This document shows, piece after piece, positions 1-13,356 of a DNA stretch of 64,000 bases. The notes beneath the pieces were generated by a model. The model had not been told where the DNA came from, searched no databases, and saw only the letters and a program-made list of their open reading frames with translations. Position 1 is the first letter of the stretch, and each line of letters opens with the position of its first letter. A program made the position numbers and the translations under genes. The stretch comes from Anagrus nilaparvatae (lineage: Eukaryota; Arthropoda; Insecta; Hymenoptera; Mymaridae): the NCBI GenBank assembly GCA_022575985.1, contig JAKSXM010000147.1, positions 17,394,001 through 17,458,000 on the forward strand, read 5' to 3'.

Positions 1-119
1 TTTACCATTACAAATTTTACAACGATTTTTTGATTGACACTTGAAAATTGTATGTAAATTTAAGCAATTTGTTCAACGATTTTTATTTATTACAAATTGT
101 TTACGTTCTTTAACCGATT

Positions 120-335
120 TATTTTTATACACATCGCAAGGGAGGGTGACAAACTTCCCAACTGCAACTATTAACCTTACCCGTAACCTGAGAAGCTTCG
201 TACGCTCCTCTGAGAGATGGAGTTAGCTCTGATCTATGTTCTCTACCCACCAAATTCAAAAATTGTTTTATGTTTAAAATTTATCAGAATTCTGCAGTCG
301 GTACAAAAGTAAGTATTCGATTCAGTTTTTTTTTT
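120..335 (+). repeat. LTR-like retroelement fragment
   Basis: The stretch with GGGAGGGTGACAAACTTCCC near 140 and CAGTCGGTACAAAAGTAAG near 295 is matched, on the opposite strand, by 24850-25085 beside a BEL/Pao gag. I read both as pieces of the same LTR family. The rest of the first kilobase (336-1088) is AT-rich with no gene I can support. Confidence 0.45.
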
Positions 336-1088
336 TATCGGCTAGGTAGTGGCGGGTTGAAATTATTTTTTAAAATTAATGTTCTTTTTTTCAAATAAAT
401 ACCGCATGCATAATATTTTTTTACTAACTACAAAACAAACCAAATAGAATTTTAAAATTGTTATTAAATTAACTGAATAGTTAATATTTTAATTAATTGC
501 ATATTTTTTCATTCTGGTAATATGTCAGAAATTCTAATTGATGCCTTCCCGGGGGTGATTTTGGCCTTTTATATCCCCTTTTACTCTTCAAAATATGTAA
601 CTCTTTAAATGCACTGTTCTTTCTAATTTTCTCAAAAGTCGACAATGCCTTTGTAAAACATAATCATGGTATTTCTGGGGGTAAATTATCTCCATTTTCA
701 CTTAATTAATTTTTTTTACGCATATGTTTTAAAGTCATGTTTGAAAAAAATTATAGCAAAAAAAAAATTTTCTTTGATTTAAAAACTGATTGAGATTACT
801 TAAAATAGAGCGACACATTCTTTTAAATTGGGTGGTTTTCAAAATCTGATAACTAATTGGTAATTTTTTAATAACAATTAGGAAAATTTTTTTTTTAAAT
901 TTTTTATTTCACTATCATGGCCAGAATATATTTCTGTATCAATATCCAAAAAAAAATTTGCAAATTTGTATTTTTTTAATTTTAATTGATTTAACAATTC
1001 CAAAAAATTTTAAACAAATTATATGGTTTAAAAATATAATCTTTGTCATTTTTTGAGTATTTTTTAAAATTATTTTTATCCTTGAAAC

Positions 1089-1490
1089 GTGCATTCATTT
1101 TTTAATTTTCCTAAAATATAATTTTTTTAATTTATTTATTAAAACTAGCCTTGAATGAGAGAGAAAATATTGTTAAAGAAAATTTGATTTTGGAAAATCG
1201 ATCAAGTATATCAGGAGCTATACGCAATTAAAAATTATCAGAATGAAATTTTTCTCGAGTATAAAAACAATAATTAAAAATATATTCTATTAAAAAAAAA
1301 TTTAAACAAAAGAAAATAATATAAAAAAATTTCATTTCCATAATCTTTAATTGCGTATAGTTTCTGTTAGACTTGATTGACTTTCAAAAATCAAATTTTC
1401 TTTTAATCAATAAATTTTTCTGTCTCAATCAAGCCTACTTTTAATAAATAAATTTAAAAAATTGATGTTTAGAAAATTAAGAAATAAACA
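1089..1490. repeat. ~400-bp inverted-repeat MITE, family A, copy 1
   Basis: The two halves are reverse complements of each other: AGCCTTGAATGAGAGAG...TCAGGAGCTATACGCAATTA on the left, TAATTGCGTATAGTTTCTG...CTCAATCAAGCCTA on the right. A second copy with the same landmarks lies at about 20255-20690, and a partial one near 15985-16290. There is no coding potential, so this is a non-autonomous foldback element. The ends are approximate. Confidence 0.6.
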
Positions 1491-2640
1491 CATGATTCGA
1501 TGATAGAAATAAAAAAAATACTCAAAAAATCTATTTCTCTCTCTCTCTCTCTTTCTCTCTCTGAATGTTTGTTATATATAGAATATTTTAAGTTTATTTA
1601 TTCAAGAAAATTTGTTACGTTTAAAGTGATTTATTAATTATATTTTAATCCATGTATAATTTGATATGACAAGAAAAATATTTTTAAAAATTCTATTCAA
1701 TTTCAACATTTAAATAGTTATTCAAGAAACAATAACAAATAAAAAAATGGACCTTCAAACCTGATATTTGACCTTCAAAATCCAATACACCTGATGTGCT
1801 CAATTCAAAAGCTTATTTTTTAAAGGGGCGTGTAAAATAAATAATAGTTATTTATTATACAAAGGCATTCTTTAAATAATTATAGGAATATTTATTTAAC
1901 TTTAATAAATTTAAAAAATTTTTAACTTTAATTAATTTTTAAAATTTTTGCTTTAGAGCCACACAGGGGTGAATTTTCAAAAAACTTACCTCAGATTCAA
2001 AGTCTGATATTAAAGGGAAATTTTAAACTTTTTATGTCTTGGTAATATTTTTTTTAGTTATCTAGTCAATTTAAAAAAATCATTAACAAAAAAAAAATAA
2101 TACAAATTTTGAAAAATCGGAGATATCTAATAACTCGGCTTTCTAAGCACCTATAGAGGGCTGCAAAATTTCGCAGAAAATATATTTTATCTAAAATAAA
2201 ATTACTGATGTGTGGTCATAATCTGTTCTTCGATTTATTATCATTTTGATTAATCGCTTTGATTATGTTATGCGCGTGATTCATATTGTTTATTGGTTAG
2301 TGGTGTAAAATTCAAGAAGTTCTTTGGTCTCATACGCTGACGCCTTATTTAATTTTTATTATAAAAATTATTAATAAAATTTTTTGTATTTATAATTATA
2401 ATTAAATAAACATATTAAAAAATACAGAACTAAGAAATACATTAATTTTCTCGATTTCTAATTTTCACACTTTTGTTCCTAAATTCTCTCAAACAATAGG
2501 AGCTGTGTATTCATGCATTTTTTACTTTATGTAAACTTTTTGAAAATATTTTTTGCATTCTTAACTGTGACTTAAGTATAATAATTACTAATAAAAGAAA
2601 GAGTGAAATATTAATATTAATATAAATATTTATTATTCAT
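1491..2640. other. AT-rich intergenic DNA
   Basis: A short (CT)n microsatellite lies near 1538-1563. I see no gene, RNA or clear element in the remainder. Confidence 0.5.
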
Positions 2641-3090
2641 AAAAAATTTCCCGCAAATTCTTGGTCAGCAACCTAAAAAACCCGGAAGTACCTAACCTGG
2701 TCGCTCAAAGTGCAAAAATAGCAGACACTCCTTTTAGGGGTTGTTTTTACTAATTTAATGGTGAAAAATTAATTATTCATAAAAATTCCCCAAAATTCTT
2801 GATTAGTGGCCCAAAAAATCCGTATGGACCTGATCTGGTCAAAACACCCCCTCTTAGGGGTAATTTTTGCTAATTTAAGGGTGAAATATTAATCATTCAT
2901 AAAAAATTACCTCGAATTCTTGATCAGCGTTGCAAAAAACCCTAAACCGATTTTCGGCTAAATCTATAAAACTGAGTTTGCAAATATATTAATAAAACCC
3001 CTTTTTGGGGGTAGTTTTTATAAATTTAAGGGTGTTCCAAAAATATCTCCCGGAAAAGACCCCATTATAGCAAAAAAATTGTTCGCTACG
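2641..3090 (+). repeat. Tandem ~125-bp units, dispersed family B, copy 1
   Basis: Three imperfect units follow one another. Each contains TTCTTGATCAGCG, then a run reading CCCAAAAAACCCG, a GGGGGTAGTTTTT box and AAGGGTGAAATATT. The copy ends in CCGGAAAAGACCCCATTATAGC, which also bounds the reverse-oriented copy near 17640. Related copies lie at 11017-11895 and 28325-28945. Confidence 0.65.
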
Positions 3091-4216
3091 CTCACTCGTT
3101 CATACAACTGCATTGAAAGTAAAATTTCCTATATTTTTTCCCGTGTTTAACACATAGTTTTTCATTAAGTAAGAAACTAGATCTTTTTTGCTGATTATAC
3201 AAATATACAGTTTATAAACAATAGGTGTAAAAATCTATTTCTAAAAAATTATGTTTGTTAAATAATGCCTCAGGCAAGTAGCCAAGGAGATGGCTGAAGC
3301 CTCCCCCCGAAATAGAAACTGCGTGTATTAAATCAAAATTAATCAATCCCACACTATGTTAAAAGTTATGAGATTAAAAAAAAAAGAACTAGGTTCAAAA
3401 AAAAATTTGGGAGAAGAAGTTACTTATTTGTATCTATGCTCATATTAAAAAAAAAACAAGTATTTTTAATTGTGTGACTTATTTGACAAAAAATTTAGAA
3501 TCATTTAGAATATAAGCCATTACTATTAAAGAAAACTGATTGAATTGAAGGATTAAAATGTAAATATGCACGCCAGTGACGATATGCAGAATAATGGGTA
3601 TGCTAGTTATGTTGCATATTGGCACCTGGTTACGTTATGAAAATTGATTTTTCACGGTATAACAGAAATACAAGTAAGTAACAAGGTTTGTTTTCATAAC
3701 ATTTGCATAAACTGTTAAACATTTTATATAATAATTTAAGAAGGCGTAAAATAAATATTTCTCTGCACCTTATCTAATTGTTTTGTTTACAATTACATAA
3801 GATTGGGTTTTCCTCTCACGTTTTTTAGTTTGTACCTGATTTTAAAATAAAAATTTTTTGAATTTTTAATTACATTTTTACTAAAATAAGAATTTATTTT
3901 ATTTTTATCTTTTTTTTTTTCTTACAATTATGTAAGATTTATGACTTTTCCTTTACGGTTTAATACATTTTCCTTTTGAATTAGGTGAGTATACCTGAAT
4001 TTCAAATAAAAAATTTTTGAAATTTTAATTGATTTTTTGGGTCAAAATAAGGATAAGGAGATATATATAGTAAAAATTTTGTTCTTGACTTCATTTAGCT
4101 TAAATTTTTCTAAGTAAACGGATCTAAATTCTTAAAATATTTAATGTGTCAATAATATTTATCGGCTTTTTGTAATAACTGTGTTTTTTCTGTGTTTTTA
4201 TTTAAAATAATTAATA
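3091..4216. other. Intergenic DNA upstream of the FLYWCH/MULE gene
   Basis: There is no open frame. The TTTCCCGTGTTTAACACATAGTTTTTCATTAA box at 3140-3170 recurs in variant form near 19215 and 24070, a further dispersed repeat. No promoter motif was firmly recognised. Confidence 0.4.
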
Positions 4217-7200
4217 ATGCAGAGGGTAACAGGTCCTGATACTAAGGAAAAATTGTTGCAATTGGGGTATAAATTGGCAGGTAATCAAGTGATACACTAC
4301 ACACAAGAAAAAGATGGAAAAACTTGTATGGGTTATGGTAGATACAGGTATCATGTTTCACAGACAAAGCCATCATCAAAGTTAAGTAACTTTTCATACT
4401 TTATGACAATTTCGTATTTTTATTTACAAGTATTTTATTTATATTTACATTTTATATTTACTTTTTATATTTTTATTTACATTTTTATCAGCAGTATAGC
4501 ATTAGGATGCTTGATTTCAAAATGCATGGAAAAAATTTATTTAGCATTTTATACGAAAATCCTATATGAATCTCTTTTTGAATGATAAAAACCTTGCTAT
4601 ATTATATATAATTTATTTTTATTTCAAAACATTAAAAAAACCCAATTGTTAAATTAAATGTAAATCATCAAACATTTTGCCTATTTTTCTTTTAAATTAC
4701 TAATAATAGTCATTATAAAATAAAAAAAATAATCTTTGTACTTTTCAAACTGTAATAATGCAACTGATAAAACATATATATTTGTGCTTAATATTGTAAA
4801 TATATGTAGGATAATGTGAAAGCTATAAGTTAAAAAATTCAGAGCTCTAAGTTAATTTAAATAAATTTTCAAAAATAGCGAAAATAAAATTTATAACTGA
4901 GTTTAATGAAGTTTTCAAGGCTAATATGGGCATTTTGAAACAAATTAAAAGGGATAGAATTTAAAAAAATTTCAATTTTTCAATTTAAAAAAATTTTTGC
5001 TTTTATTAATTGTATTATATTTTACACAATTTTTCTTATTTTTAATAAAAAAATTATTTAATTTAACAAGGAGCTCCGAATGTTTGAATTATAAGCTTTC
5101 TAAAACATTTTTAACCTAACCTATACGTAATAACCTAATCATCATAAATAAAAAATGCCCCAAATCGCAGCTTACCCTCCTCGGCTTCGCCTTGAAAGGT
5201 AATTTACTTGCGATTTGGGCCATTCTAAGCTTTTCTGGACATGGGCTCGTATAATATACATTGTAAAAAGTAACTTTCTTTGGGTATCTTAGACCATATA
5301 AAGTGATAAACAAGCTAGGAATAGAAAAATTTTTGCTCGCTCCATAGCTTTTTTTTTGAGTTAAAAGCCTCAGAATCGCGTTTTTTCAATATTTAAAAAT
5401 AACCAATTTTGGAATTTTTTTGTTATAAATTAAAATTATTTTTTAATTGATGGATTTATGTTTTTTCACTTTTTTTATATTAACAATTTACTGAAAAGAC
5501 CTGTTAAAGACCAAAGAATACAAATTTTCAATGTCTTGGAGCAGTTTAAATGTTAGATATTGGGTTTTTTAATAATTCGTCAACTTGGCATTTTTCTAAC
5601 AGATTCAAATGATGTTAAAAACTGGACTAAAAACGTACTTCATTTTAGTTTTTCCCGTACAATCCGAATTCACTATTTATTTTAACATTTAACGCTTTAT
5701 AGGAGAAAATTCATTTTCTTAGTTTTTAGGGCCCCAATTTTCAGGAAGCCAATGTTTAAAGTTTCGCATTTTTTAAGAGAAAATTTTCTGAATTTACAAG
5801 AGTTACATACATTTTTTTCAGAGAAATTCGATGAAAAGTTAATAAAACCATTTGAATCTGCTAGAAAAGTCCCAAGTATATGAATTTTTAATATAGGGCA
5901 AGAAAATTTTTTCTGTTTCTCACTTGTAAAGAAATGTAACAGGAAGCTGTGCGTTTAATTTTGTTCTTTAATGAGATATTAATTTTTAGTTAAAAACACG
6001 TTTCAACCCCCTAGGGGTAACGCAGGGGGGGTAGGGGTTTGCCGACCCTCGGAATCTTATTTTTTATCATATATCATCAAATTTAGCCAAAAAAATGCGA
6101 AAAATATGCTGGGGCCGGAAACCATACCTTATTCCGCAGTAGTCTTAGTAAATTTTCGAAAATAATCGTAAATTTACTAAATTTAGTATATTAACAACAA
6201 ATTCGAGAATTCCCTATTTTTTCTTGTTAATTTACGAAAAAATTTGTAAATTAGCAAATATTTTTTGTAAATTTTCGAAAAAAAATTGTAAATTATCATT
6301 TTTTCTCGTGAACTTTGAAAAAAAAAATCGGAAATAAAAAATATAAATATAAATACTCAAGTTTAAGTTAATATACTAAATTAAGTAAATTTTCGATATT
6401 TTTCGTTTTTTTGTGATTCTAAGAAAGTTACTTTTTACAATGTACTATTTATTCGGTAACACAAGATTTTTTAATTTATTTATTATAACCCATGTAAGTA
6501 CCCGACAAATTGTTTCGAGAACATGATTGAAGGTTATTATGCTAAAAATGTTTATAAATACCTTCAACCGGCCCACATTATTCTTAATACATGTTCAAAA
6601 AATTCACGCTGTATTTACAGATACCTAAACCATAAAAATTTGCCTTATAATAAAATGAAAATCTGTAAAAAAATCATTTTTTTCTATATTTATAATGAAA
6701 ATTTAAGCTAAAATTATTCAGGTTATTTTTTTGTGCGCAGACCAATAAAACTTTTATGCTTTTCGTAGCTCAAAAAGCACACTATATGTCAATGAAATCC
6801 TCGATAAAATCGTAAAATATAATGTTTTATTAAATTTTTTAAAAACCGCAAAGAATTACAAAAAAGCCCAGACTTTTATATCTCAGGCATGATCTAATAT
6901 ATTCGCTAAGTATTTCATCATACAACGAAACCTATAGTAACTTAAAAAATACAAAAAATTTGATATATTTTAATCTTTGAATATGAAAATTAGCTGTTTT
7001 AATATAAAAGCTCTATAACACAAAAATAGATAACGCCTTTTGTAAAATTTCCCCCGGAATCTAAATTTTTCATCAGATTTTTAATTGGTCACGTGACTTG
7101 GTAGGAAGTTTGAAATTTTAAAAATGAAGCTTTTAAAATCATACATTTTGATATATTTTTTTAAGAAAGCAAAAAAACATGACAAAAGTTTTACCCAAAA

Positions 7201-10200
7201 AATACATTATTTTTTTTTATTTTATGAAACAATAATTCGGAACCGATTTAAAGACCTGACAATTAGTATCATATAATTAAAAAAATTTTGCAGTAAATAA
7301 TTTTGCGAAAAAAGGAGCGGATTCTCCGGTCATAAAGATTATAATTCTTTAATTTTCTTTAACCAGAATCTTTAAAATCTTTCTTTTAAATAAAATTGTT
7401 TGAAAAAATTTAAAAAAAATTTAAATGCACTGAAAAGTAAAAAACAGTTTTTTAAATTCTCCAGCTAAAAAAAAATTTATTCGCATTTTGAATCAACCTA
7501 ATAAAGTTTAACCAAAAATTACTCTTGTAAAGAATATTTACAGAATAAAAATAATTTTCGAAATTTATTTTATTGATTTTTATATTAAAAAACCATAAAA
7601 ATTGTTTTTTTTATTACAATAATCCAGTTACTGATTATTTTATTTGTCCCGCATAATATTAGAAATTACTGTTGCATCCGGAAAAAAATTAAAACAAATA
7701 AGGGCATTGAAGGACATTGCAAGGGTTTTGCCATTATTAGGGAAGCGGATGGATCAAACTACATTAAAGTAACAAAACATCATCAAAATCATTGCGAGGA
7801 AGAAACACAAAAAATTATCTCTAAAAAAGGAATATTAAAGAGTATTGAAGGCCGTGGTATGGGTACTCCATATTATGTTTATGAGCAATGGGCAAACGAT
7901 GATAATGCAGAGTAACTTTTTTCAAGATTATGTTTTTTTAATGAACATCACGCTGCCCATCCAAAATTACTATGCGAAAATTTGTTATGTAATGCGGAAC
8001 GAAATAAGAAAGTAAATCTTTAAAAAAGATAAAAATGAAATTGACAAATCTAGACAAAATTATCTTTATCATTTACTATCGGATCTCGTATCGGATTGAA
8101 AAAGATGTGAACCTCTCGTTTTTTCTTAATATTTCGGGTAAAAATAGAGATTTTTACAATTTTACCAAAGAAATATAGTTCAAGTTTATTTGTTTCTGTT
8201 TTATTGCAAATTTAAATCAAAAGACGAGAATTTTTTGAAATTTTTTTTCACTCCCCTGCTTTGGAGCTCAAAAGTGTCGAAAAAATCATTTTTTTCTGGC
8301 CAAATTTTTACCACTGATAATATTACTCTTTATTTACACGTTGCTGTATTAAAAATTTGAAAATATTAATTTACAAATTTTCTGTAACCTTTGAAAGACG
8401 AGACCTCTATTTCAGCAACAAATTGTTCGATTGGCTTTATTTTTTCTTTTAATGGATAGGTCTTGATTTGTATATTACAAAATTATAATTGATTAAAATA
8501 GCGAATTTCTAGTTTTAGAGCTAAAGCGAAAAGAATCATGGCACAGGTGCAAAACTGTGCATCTATTGTTTCTAAAAAAATTTTCACACCTTCCCGCTGT
8601 TTCAAACTCCAAGAGGTAGAAAAAAAATATTTCTATTGTTCCAGAGTTTGAATATACATTATCATGCTCTTTAGGACATTAACATCTGGTAAAAATATAG
8701 AAAAAAGAAATTGCAATTTTCAGAAAAGTATTCAATTGTTATAAATATTGTAAACGTGTTGATTCACCTAATCACAAAGAAATTTGAATCGCAAAAATCG
8801 GCCAATAATTGACTTCAGTAGAGCATAAAGTAAAAATAGGTATCAATTTTTATTTAGCTGATATCGGGGTTATTTTTTGGCCGATTTTTGCAATTCAAAT
8901 TTCACATTAATCAGATTTTAAAGTAGAATATGATTTGAGGCAAAAAGTAAAATTTTTACAAAGATTTGCAAAAATGAAAAAAAAAAATTCCGAAGAATTA
9001 AAAAATAAAGAAATTTTAATAGACACCTTACTGCGAGATGAAAAAGAATGAAAAAAAATAATAAGAATTAATTTTTATTGTTGTACTTTTTACCGCGGGG
9101 TGCCAGAATATTTTATTTTGTTTATTTAATCTTTAGCATTTTTTTTTAGGTTTTGCAAATTTTGTAAAAAAAATTTTTTTTTACATGGTCAATTCTAGAA
9201 CTTTTTTCAAAGTGCCCCAAAGTTGATATGCATTTTAATAATTAAACTAAAAATAAATTTTATGTACCATAAATTTTTCTAGATTTGTTAATTTAATTTT
9301 TATATTTTATTAACTTGCTTAAAGATTTAATTTTTTTTTGTTACGTATTACGGCAAAAATTTTTGGTTGGTACTTTATTGGACAGCATCGTGATATTCAT
9401 GTTTTTTTAATATTTGTTTCGCTAATTATTTAAAATATTAAATATTTCCTTTTTAAAATTTTTAGTACTTCATGTGTAACGAAAATTGGTTATTATACAT
9501 TGCTAAGATCTTTGCAAAGGCACAGATCTTTGGGTGTAGCGAAATATAAAATTTCGGTATCACTTGCACATATAAGTTCATTAAAAAAAATGATACAGAT
9601 ACCGCAAAATATAACTTTTGAGAAGATAAATAGCGAAGTTAAGGTCGACATAAAAACAATAAAGCTGTTCAATGAAAAGGGAGATTTCGCAGGAACCCTT
9701 TTTTATAATGAAGAACTCATAAAAAAAGTCGGTCCCTTGAAGACTATTTCAGTTGATGGGACTTTTGATTCAAGGCCAAGGGTCAATAACCTAAGCCAAC
9801 TATTAACCATTATGGCAGTTTTAAAAGATAAAGTTAATGGAAAAAAAATACAATATACAATTCCAATTTCATTATTTCTCATATTTTTTAATCACTTACT
9901 TTTTCTTTCTTAGAATATACCCATTATTTGGGTATTGATGAATCGGAAAACAACTGAAGATTACAGCACGGTATGGAAAGCAATGAAAAGCATTTATGAG
10001 GAGGTATCAGTTCCTATAAACATAGAAAAATGCTATAAAGATTACGAAATAGCAATAGGTAACTCCTTGTCCATTGTTTTCCCTGGAGTATCCATAACAA
10101 ACTGTTGGTTCCACTTTGTAAAAGTATTTGATATTTTCAATATATTTTTAAATTACCTATTATCAGTTGTATCTTTCAATAAAAACCTTATTTACATAAC

Positions 10201-12315
10201 TCTTTAGGCTGCAGGTGACAATGCTTCTAAGTATAATATTATTTCAAAACAAGCTAATCTAGCTGATCAACCTAATAACAAGTATGTAAAATATTTGCAA
10301 GGACTAGCATTGTTGCCAGCTGAGAAAATTATATCTACATTTGAGGGCTTAGTTTTTGAGTGGTTCACTGAATTTCCTGACTCTAAAGAAGTATTAGATT
10401 TTTTAAGTTACTACAATCGTTTTTGGATCAACCAAACAAAACCCGAAAATTTTAGTGTATATGACCAAGAAAGGCGCACTAATAATGATCAGGAGGCTTA
10501 TCATAAACAATTGCCAAAATGTGTAGGTTTTAAATCAAAACTAGACGATTTCGTTAGTAAGTAAAAAATCGCAAGAAATTTTTCAAAACTTTCAGTTACG
10601 TAATGTAGTACGATTTAATAATAATATGATAATTACAGTAGGACTTGGTAAATTAATTTTAAGATGTTTCAATACGATCGAAGCAATTGGATGGAACCTT
10701 CGTGTAAAAAAGAGACCATCGACACCCACAAAAAAAAGAAATTCTTTAATTAAAAAAATGTGGGCCAATTTGGAAGAGAAAAAGTGGTCAGCGAGAGCAT
10801 GCCTGGAAGCATATTCCGTATACACTTGCAGCACAACAGAAAACTTATCTGACCGCTATGACGAAGCTGTTGCAGGTAAAAATTGTTCATAATTTTATTA
10901 ACATATATTAGAGAAATCCATAAAGATTACGCTTAAAAGTTTAACCTTTTGAAGAAAAAAAATTTTAACGCACACCTGTTAACATGAGTTAAAATCTAAA
11001 CAACGTATTAGCAAGGTACTCCAGTCAAAATACGGGGGGGGGGGGGTTGTATTTTCACTGGCGAACACGAGATTTGCTCTATTTTAGGTTTTTTGGGTCG
11101 CTGAACACGAAAATCGGGGTCATTTGAGTGAGAAATTGGGGCTTCACCCTTAAATTTGCAAAAACTACCCCCAAAAATGGATTTTTTTTACATATTTGCA
11201 ATTTGAGCGCTCAGATTGGCACCATACGGGTTTTTTGGGTCGCTGATCAAGAATTTCGACTTCTTTTTCATAAATAATCAATATTTCACCCCTAAATTGG
11301 ATACAACTCCCCCCCCCAAGGGGGTGTTTTGCTATTTTAGCACTTTGAGCATCCAGGATATGTTTATATAGGTTTTTTGGGTCGCTAATCAAGAATTTAT
11401 ACTCCTTTTTTACAAATAATCAATATTTCACCCTTAAAATAGCTACAAATACCCCTAAAAGTAAAAAATAAACTTACCTGAAAAATAAATTATTATAACG
11501 AAGGAAAAAATGAATAAATGAAACTTTCTTTTTTTTTTATATAATGCATACTCAATAAAATCATTTATTAATGTAAAATATTGTACAAACAGTGCTTTAC
11601 AATGATAAGAAATACAGGAAATTAAGGGGTGAAATATTGATTATTTGTGAAAAAGAAGTCGAAATTCTTGATCAGCGACCCAAAAAACCCGTATGGTGTC
11701 AATCTGAGCGCTCAAATGGCAAATATGTAAAAAAACCCCTTTTTGGGGGTAGTTTTTGGAAATTTAAGGGTGAAGCCCCAATTTCTCACTCAAATGACCC
11801 CGATTTTCGTGTTCAGCGACCCAAAAAACCTATAGTAGAGCAAATCTCGTGTTCGCCACTGAAAATACAACCAAACCCGTATTTTGACTGGAGTAAGGTG
11901 TGCGTTCATTTTTTTTCTTTAAAGCGTAATCTTTTGGTGGATTTTCTCATTATCAAAATTCAATTTTATTTCTCACAATTTTGCGATATTTATAGCTGCC
12001 GTTTTTTGGGAGGCAAGACATGGGACTGCAAATGAACAACAAGCAGCCGATCCTGAAGTTGTGCCCGAGAATCAGGAAGATGTTGAAATGGTGGTTGCCG
12101 ACCAAAATGGACTGAATTTTGAAAATAATAATGAAAATCATGATCAATTTGAACCTAACAATTCTCAGCAAATAGCAAATTTACAATTTGACGGCGCATA
12201 TGTTGAGGACCATTTACGCATAAATCAAAACAATCCTGCTCTAATAGATCATGATTACTGGCTAATAAGACCACCTACGGACTTGCAAATATTTTTTTCA
12301 AATTTTATCCCATAA
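4217..12315 (+). CDS. FLYWCH zinc finger + MULE transposase-derived protein, 7 exons
   Basis: Inferred exons are 4217-4347, 7663-7911, 9466-9832, 9914-10123, 10208-10556, 10639-10875 and 11996-12315. All introns are GT..AG and the phases agree throughout, giving 1863 nt (620 aa) with no internal stop. Residues ~10-95 look like a FLYWCH-type Cys/His finger (YCC, GHCKGF, HHQNHCEE). A MULE transposase domain follows: VDGTF with Asp224, KDYEIA with Asp292, the NCWFHF Cys/His box, and NNDQEAYH with Glu415, so a DDE triad appears kept. The C-terminus is acidic and Asn-rich. The intact frame across seven exons and the lack of obvious outer inverted repeats suggest a domesticated gene, although a recently active intron-bearing transposon is possible. 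The exon 2-3 join is the least certain; intron 2 contains another short coding-like stretch (7941-8019). Confidence 0.7.
4348..7662 (+). other. Intron 1 of the FLYWCH/MULE gene
   Basis: This is a long AT-rich intron. It holds a small perfect-arm hairpin (GCCCCAAATCGCA at 5158-5170 pairing with TGCGATTTGGGC at 5209-5220) and low-complexity TTCGAAAA/TTTACGAA runs at 6150-6320. I see no gene on either strand. Confidence 0.45.
8770..8925. repeat. Inverted repeat in intron 2
   Basis: AAATTTGAATCGCAAAAATC on the left arm (8787-8807) is mirrored by GATTTTTGCAATTCAAATTT on the right (8882-8902), with further pairing outward through the AATCAC/ATTAATC flanks. This is a MITE-like foldback of about 150 bp with no coding capacity. 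Confidence 0.55.
11017..11895. mobile_element. Foldback element of family B inside intron 6
   Basis: The element starts TACTCCAGTCAAAATACGGG and ends with its complement, CCCGTATTTTGACTGGAGTA. Arms of roughly 300 bp or more pair (family-B boxes such as GATCAGCGACCCAAAAAACC, GAGCGCTCA). The flanks read AGG|...|AGG, suggesting a 3-bp target duplication. The spacer (about 11400-11610) is AT-rich. There is no transposase, so it was mobilised in trans. Its removal by splicing would leave the host frame intact. Confidence 0.7.
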
Positions 12316-13356
12316 AATATTTTTTGTGCCAAAGTATATTTTTTTTAAAATAAAGTGTTTTTTTTTTGTGTTAGACCTTTTTAAAGGTTGCCATGTTTAT
12401 TAAAATTTTTTCAAGATAAAATGAAAATGTTATTTTCTTTGTCTAAATTAAAACTTTCTTTTGTAAATATATTAATATTAATATAGTATTACTTCTATCG
12501 AAGTTATGACAGTGTAATTTATAATACTTTTAAATTTTGTATAATAAGAAATTTAGAACATTAATAATAAAGTTTATATATTTATTTTTATTAATAAATG
12601 GTCTCATTTTAGTTTGTTTGAGGTCACTAACTTTTGGGTATTTCACGTATCACATTTTTAAATTAAGATTTTGTAACTATATTTATTAGTAGTAAAAAAG
12701 AAGAAATTGCAAATTTTTATTTGTGTAAGTAATTGCGACATGTTTACTTTTTGAAATTTTGGTATCAAAAAGCCTGAGTTTTCTGATCTTGGCAATTTAT
12801 TTCATATTTTTAGTTTTAAGCGAAATTTTGTGAACACAAAAATTTTAGCAGACATAAAATTTTAATACATTGTTTTCAAAACTTGAAATTTAAGACAAAA
12901 ATTCAGAGAAATCATTTTTAGACTCAAAATTTTCTGTTGAAATTCATATTTTGTCTGAATTTATGTGCTTAATTTCATGTGCTAATAACAGTGAGTTCAA
13001 TTTTACTAAAGATTTTTGTCTTTTTTCTCTAATAATTTATAATCCTTTATTCAATAAACTTATGTTTTGAGATACGTGCTTATACAATATGACATCCCGT
13101 TCCTGTAAAAAGTACTTATAAATATATATTAATTAAGTGTTTTTATTGATTTCTGGATATTTTGATAAATTTAAATTTTTTGAAGATTAAAAGAATGGTG
13201 TAATAAAACAATAAAAGGCAAATTTTTTAAAAGCGTAATACATTTATTATATACAATGTAAATAAAAGAAAGCCTAAAAGAAAGTATTTATAATACTTCT
13301 GATACTATTAACTGTTATTTCAATTACAGTTTGGTTTAGTTTTTAATTAAGCTGAT
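12316..13356. other. Intergenic DNA
   Basis: Polyadenylation-type AATAAA signals occur after the stop of the FLYWCH/MULE gene (AAAATAAAGTG near 12346). The rest is AT-rich and I see no gene. Confidence 0.4.

Noticed and set aside
5116..5313. Minus-strand 65-codon frame
   Set aside because: Contains the small hairpin repeat; no domain and no neighbours; chance in AT-rich DNA.
10557..10638. Apparent frameshift in the FLYWCH/MULE gene after the Glu motif
   Set aside because: An 82-nt GT..AG intron (GTAAGT donor, TTACAG acceptor) restores phase, so no frameshift is needed.
11592..12035. 147-codon frame in intron 6
   Set aside because: Consists of the family B foldback arm; repeated at other sites without frame conservation.
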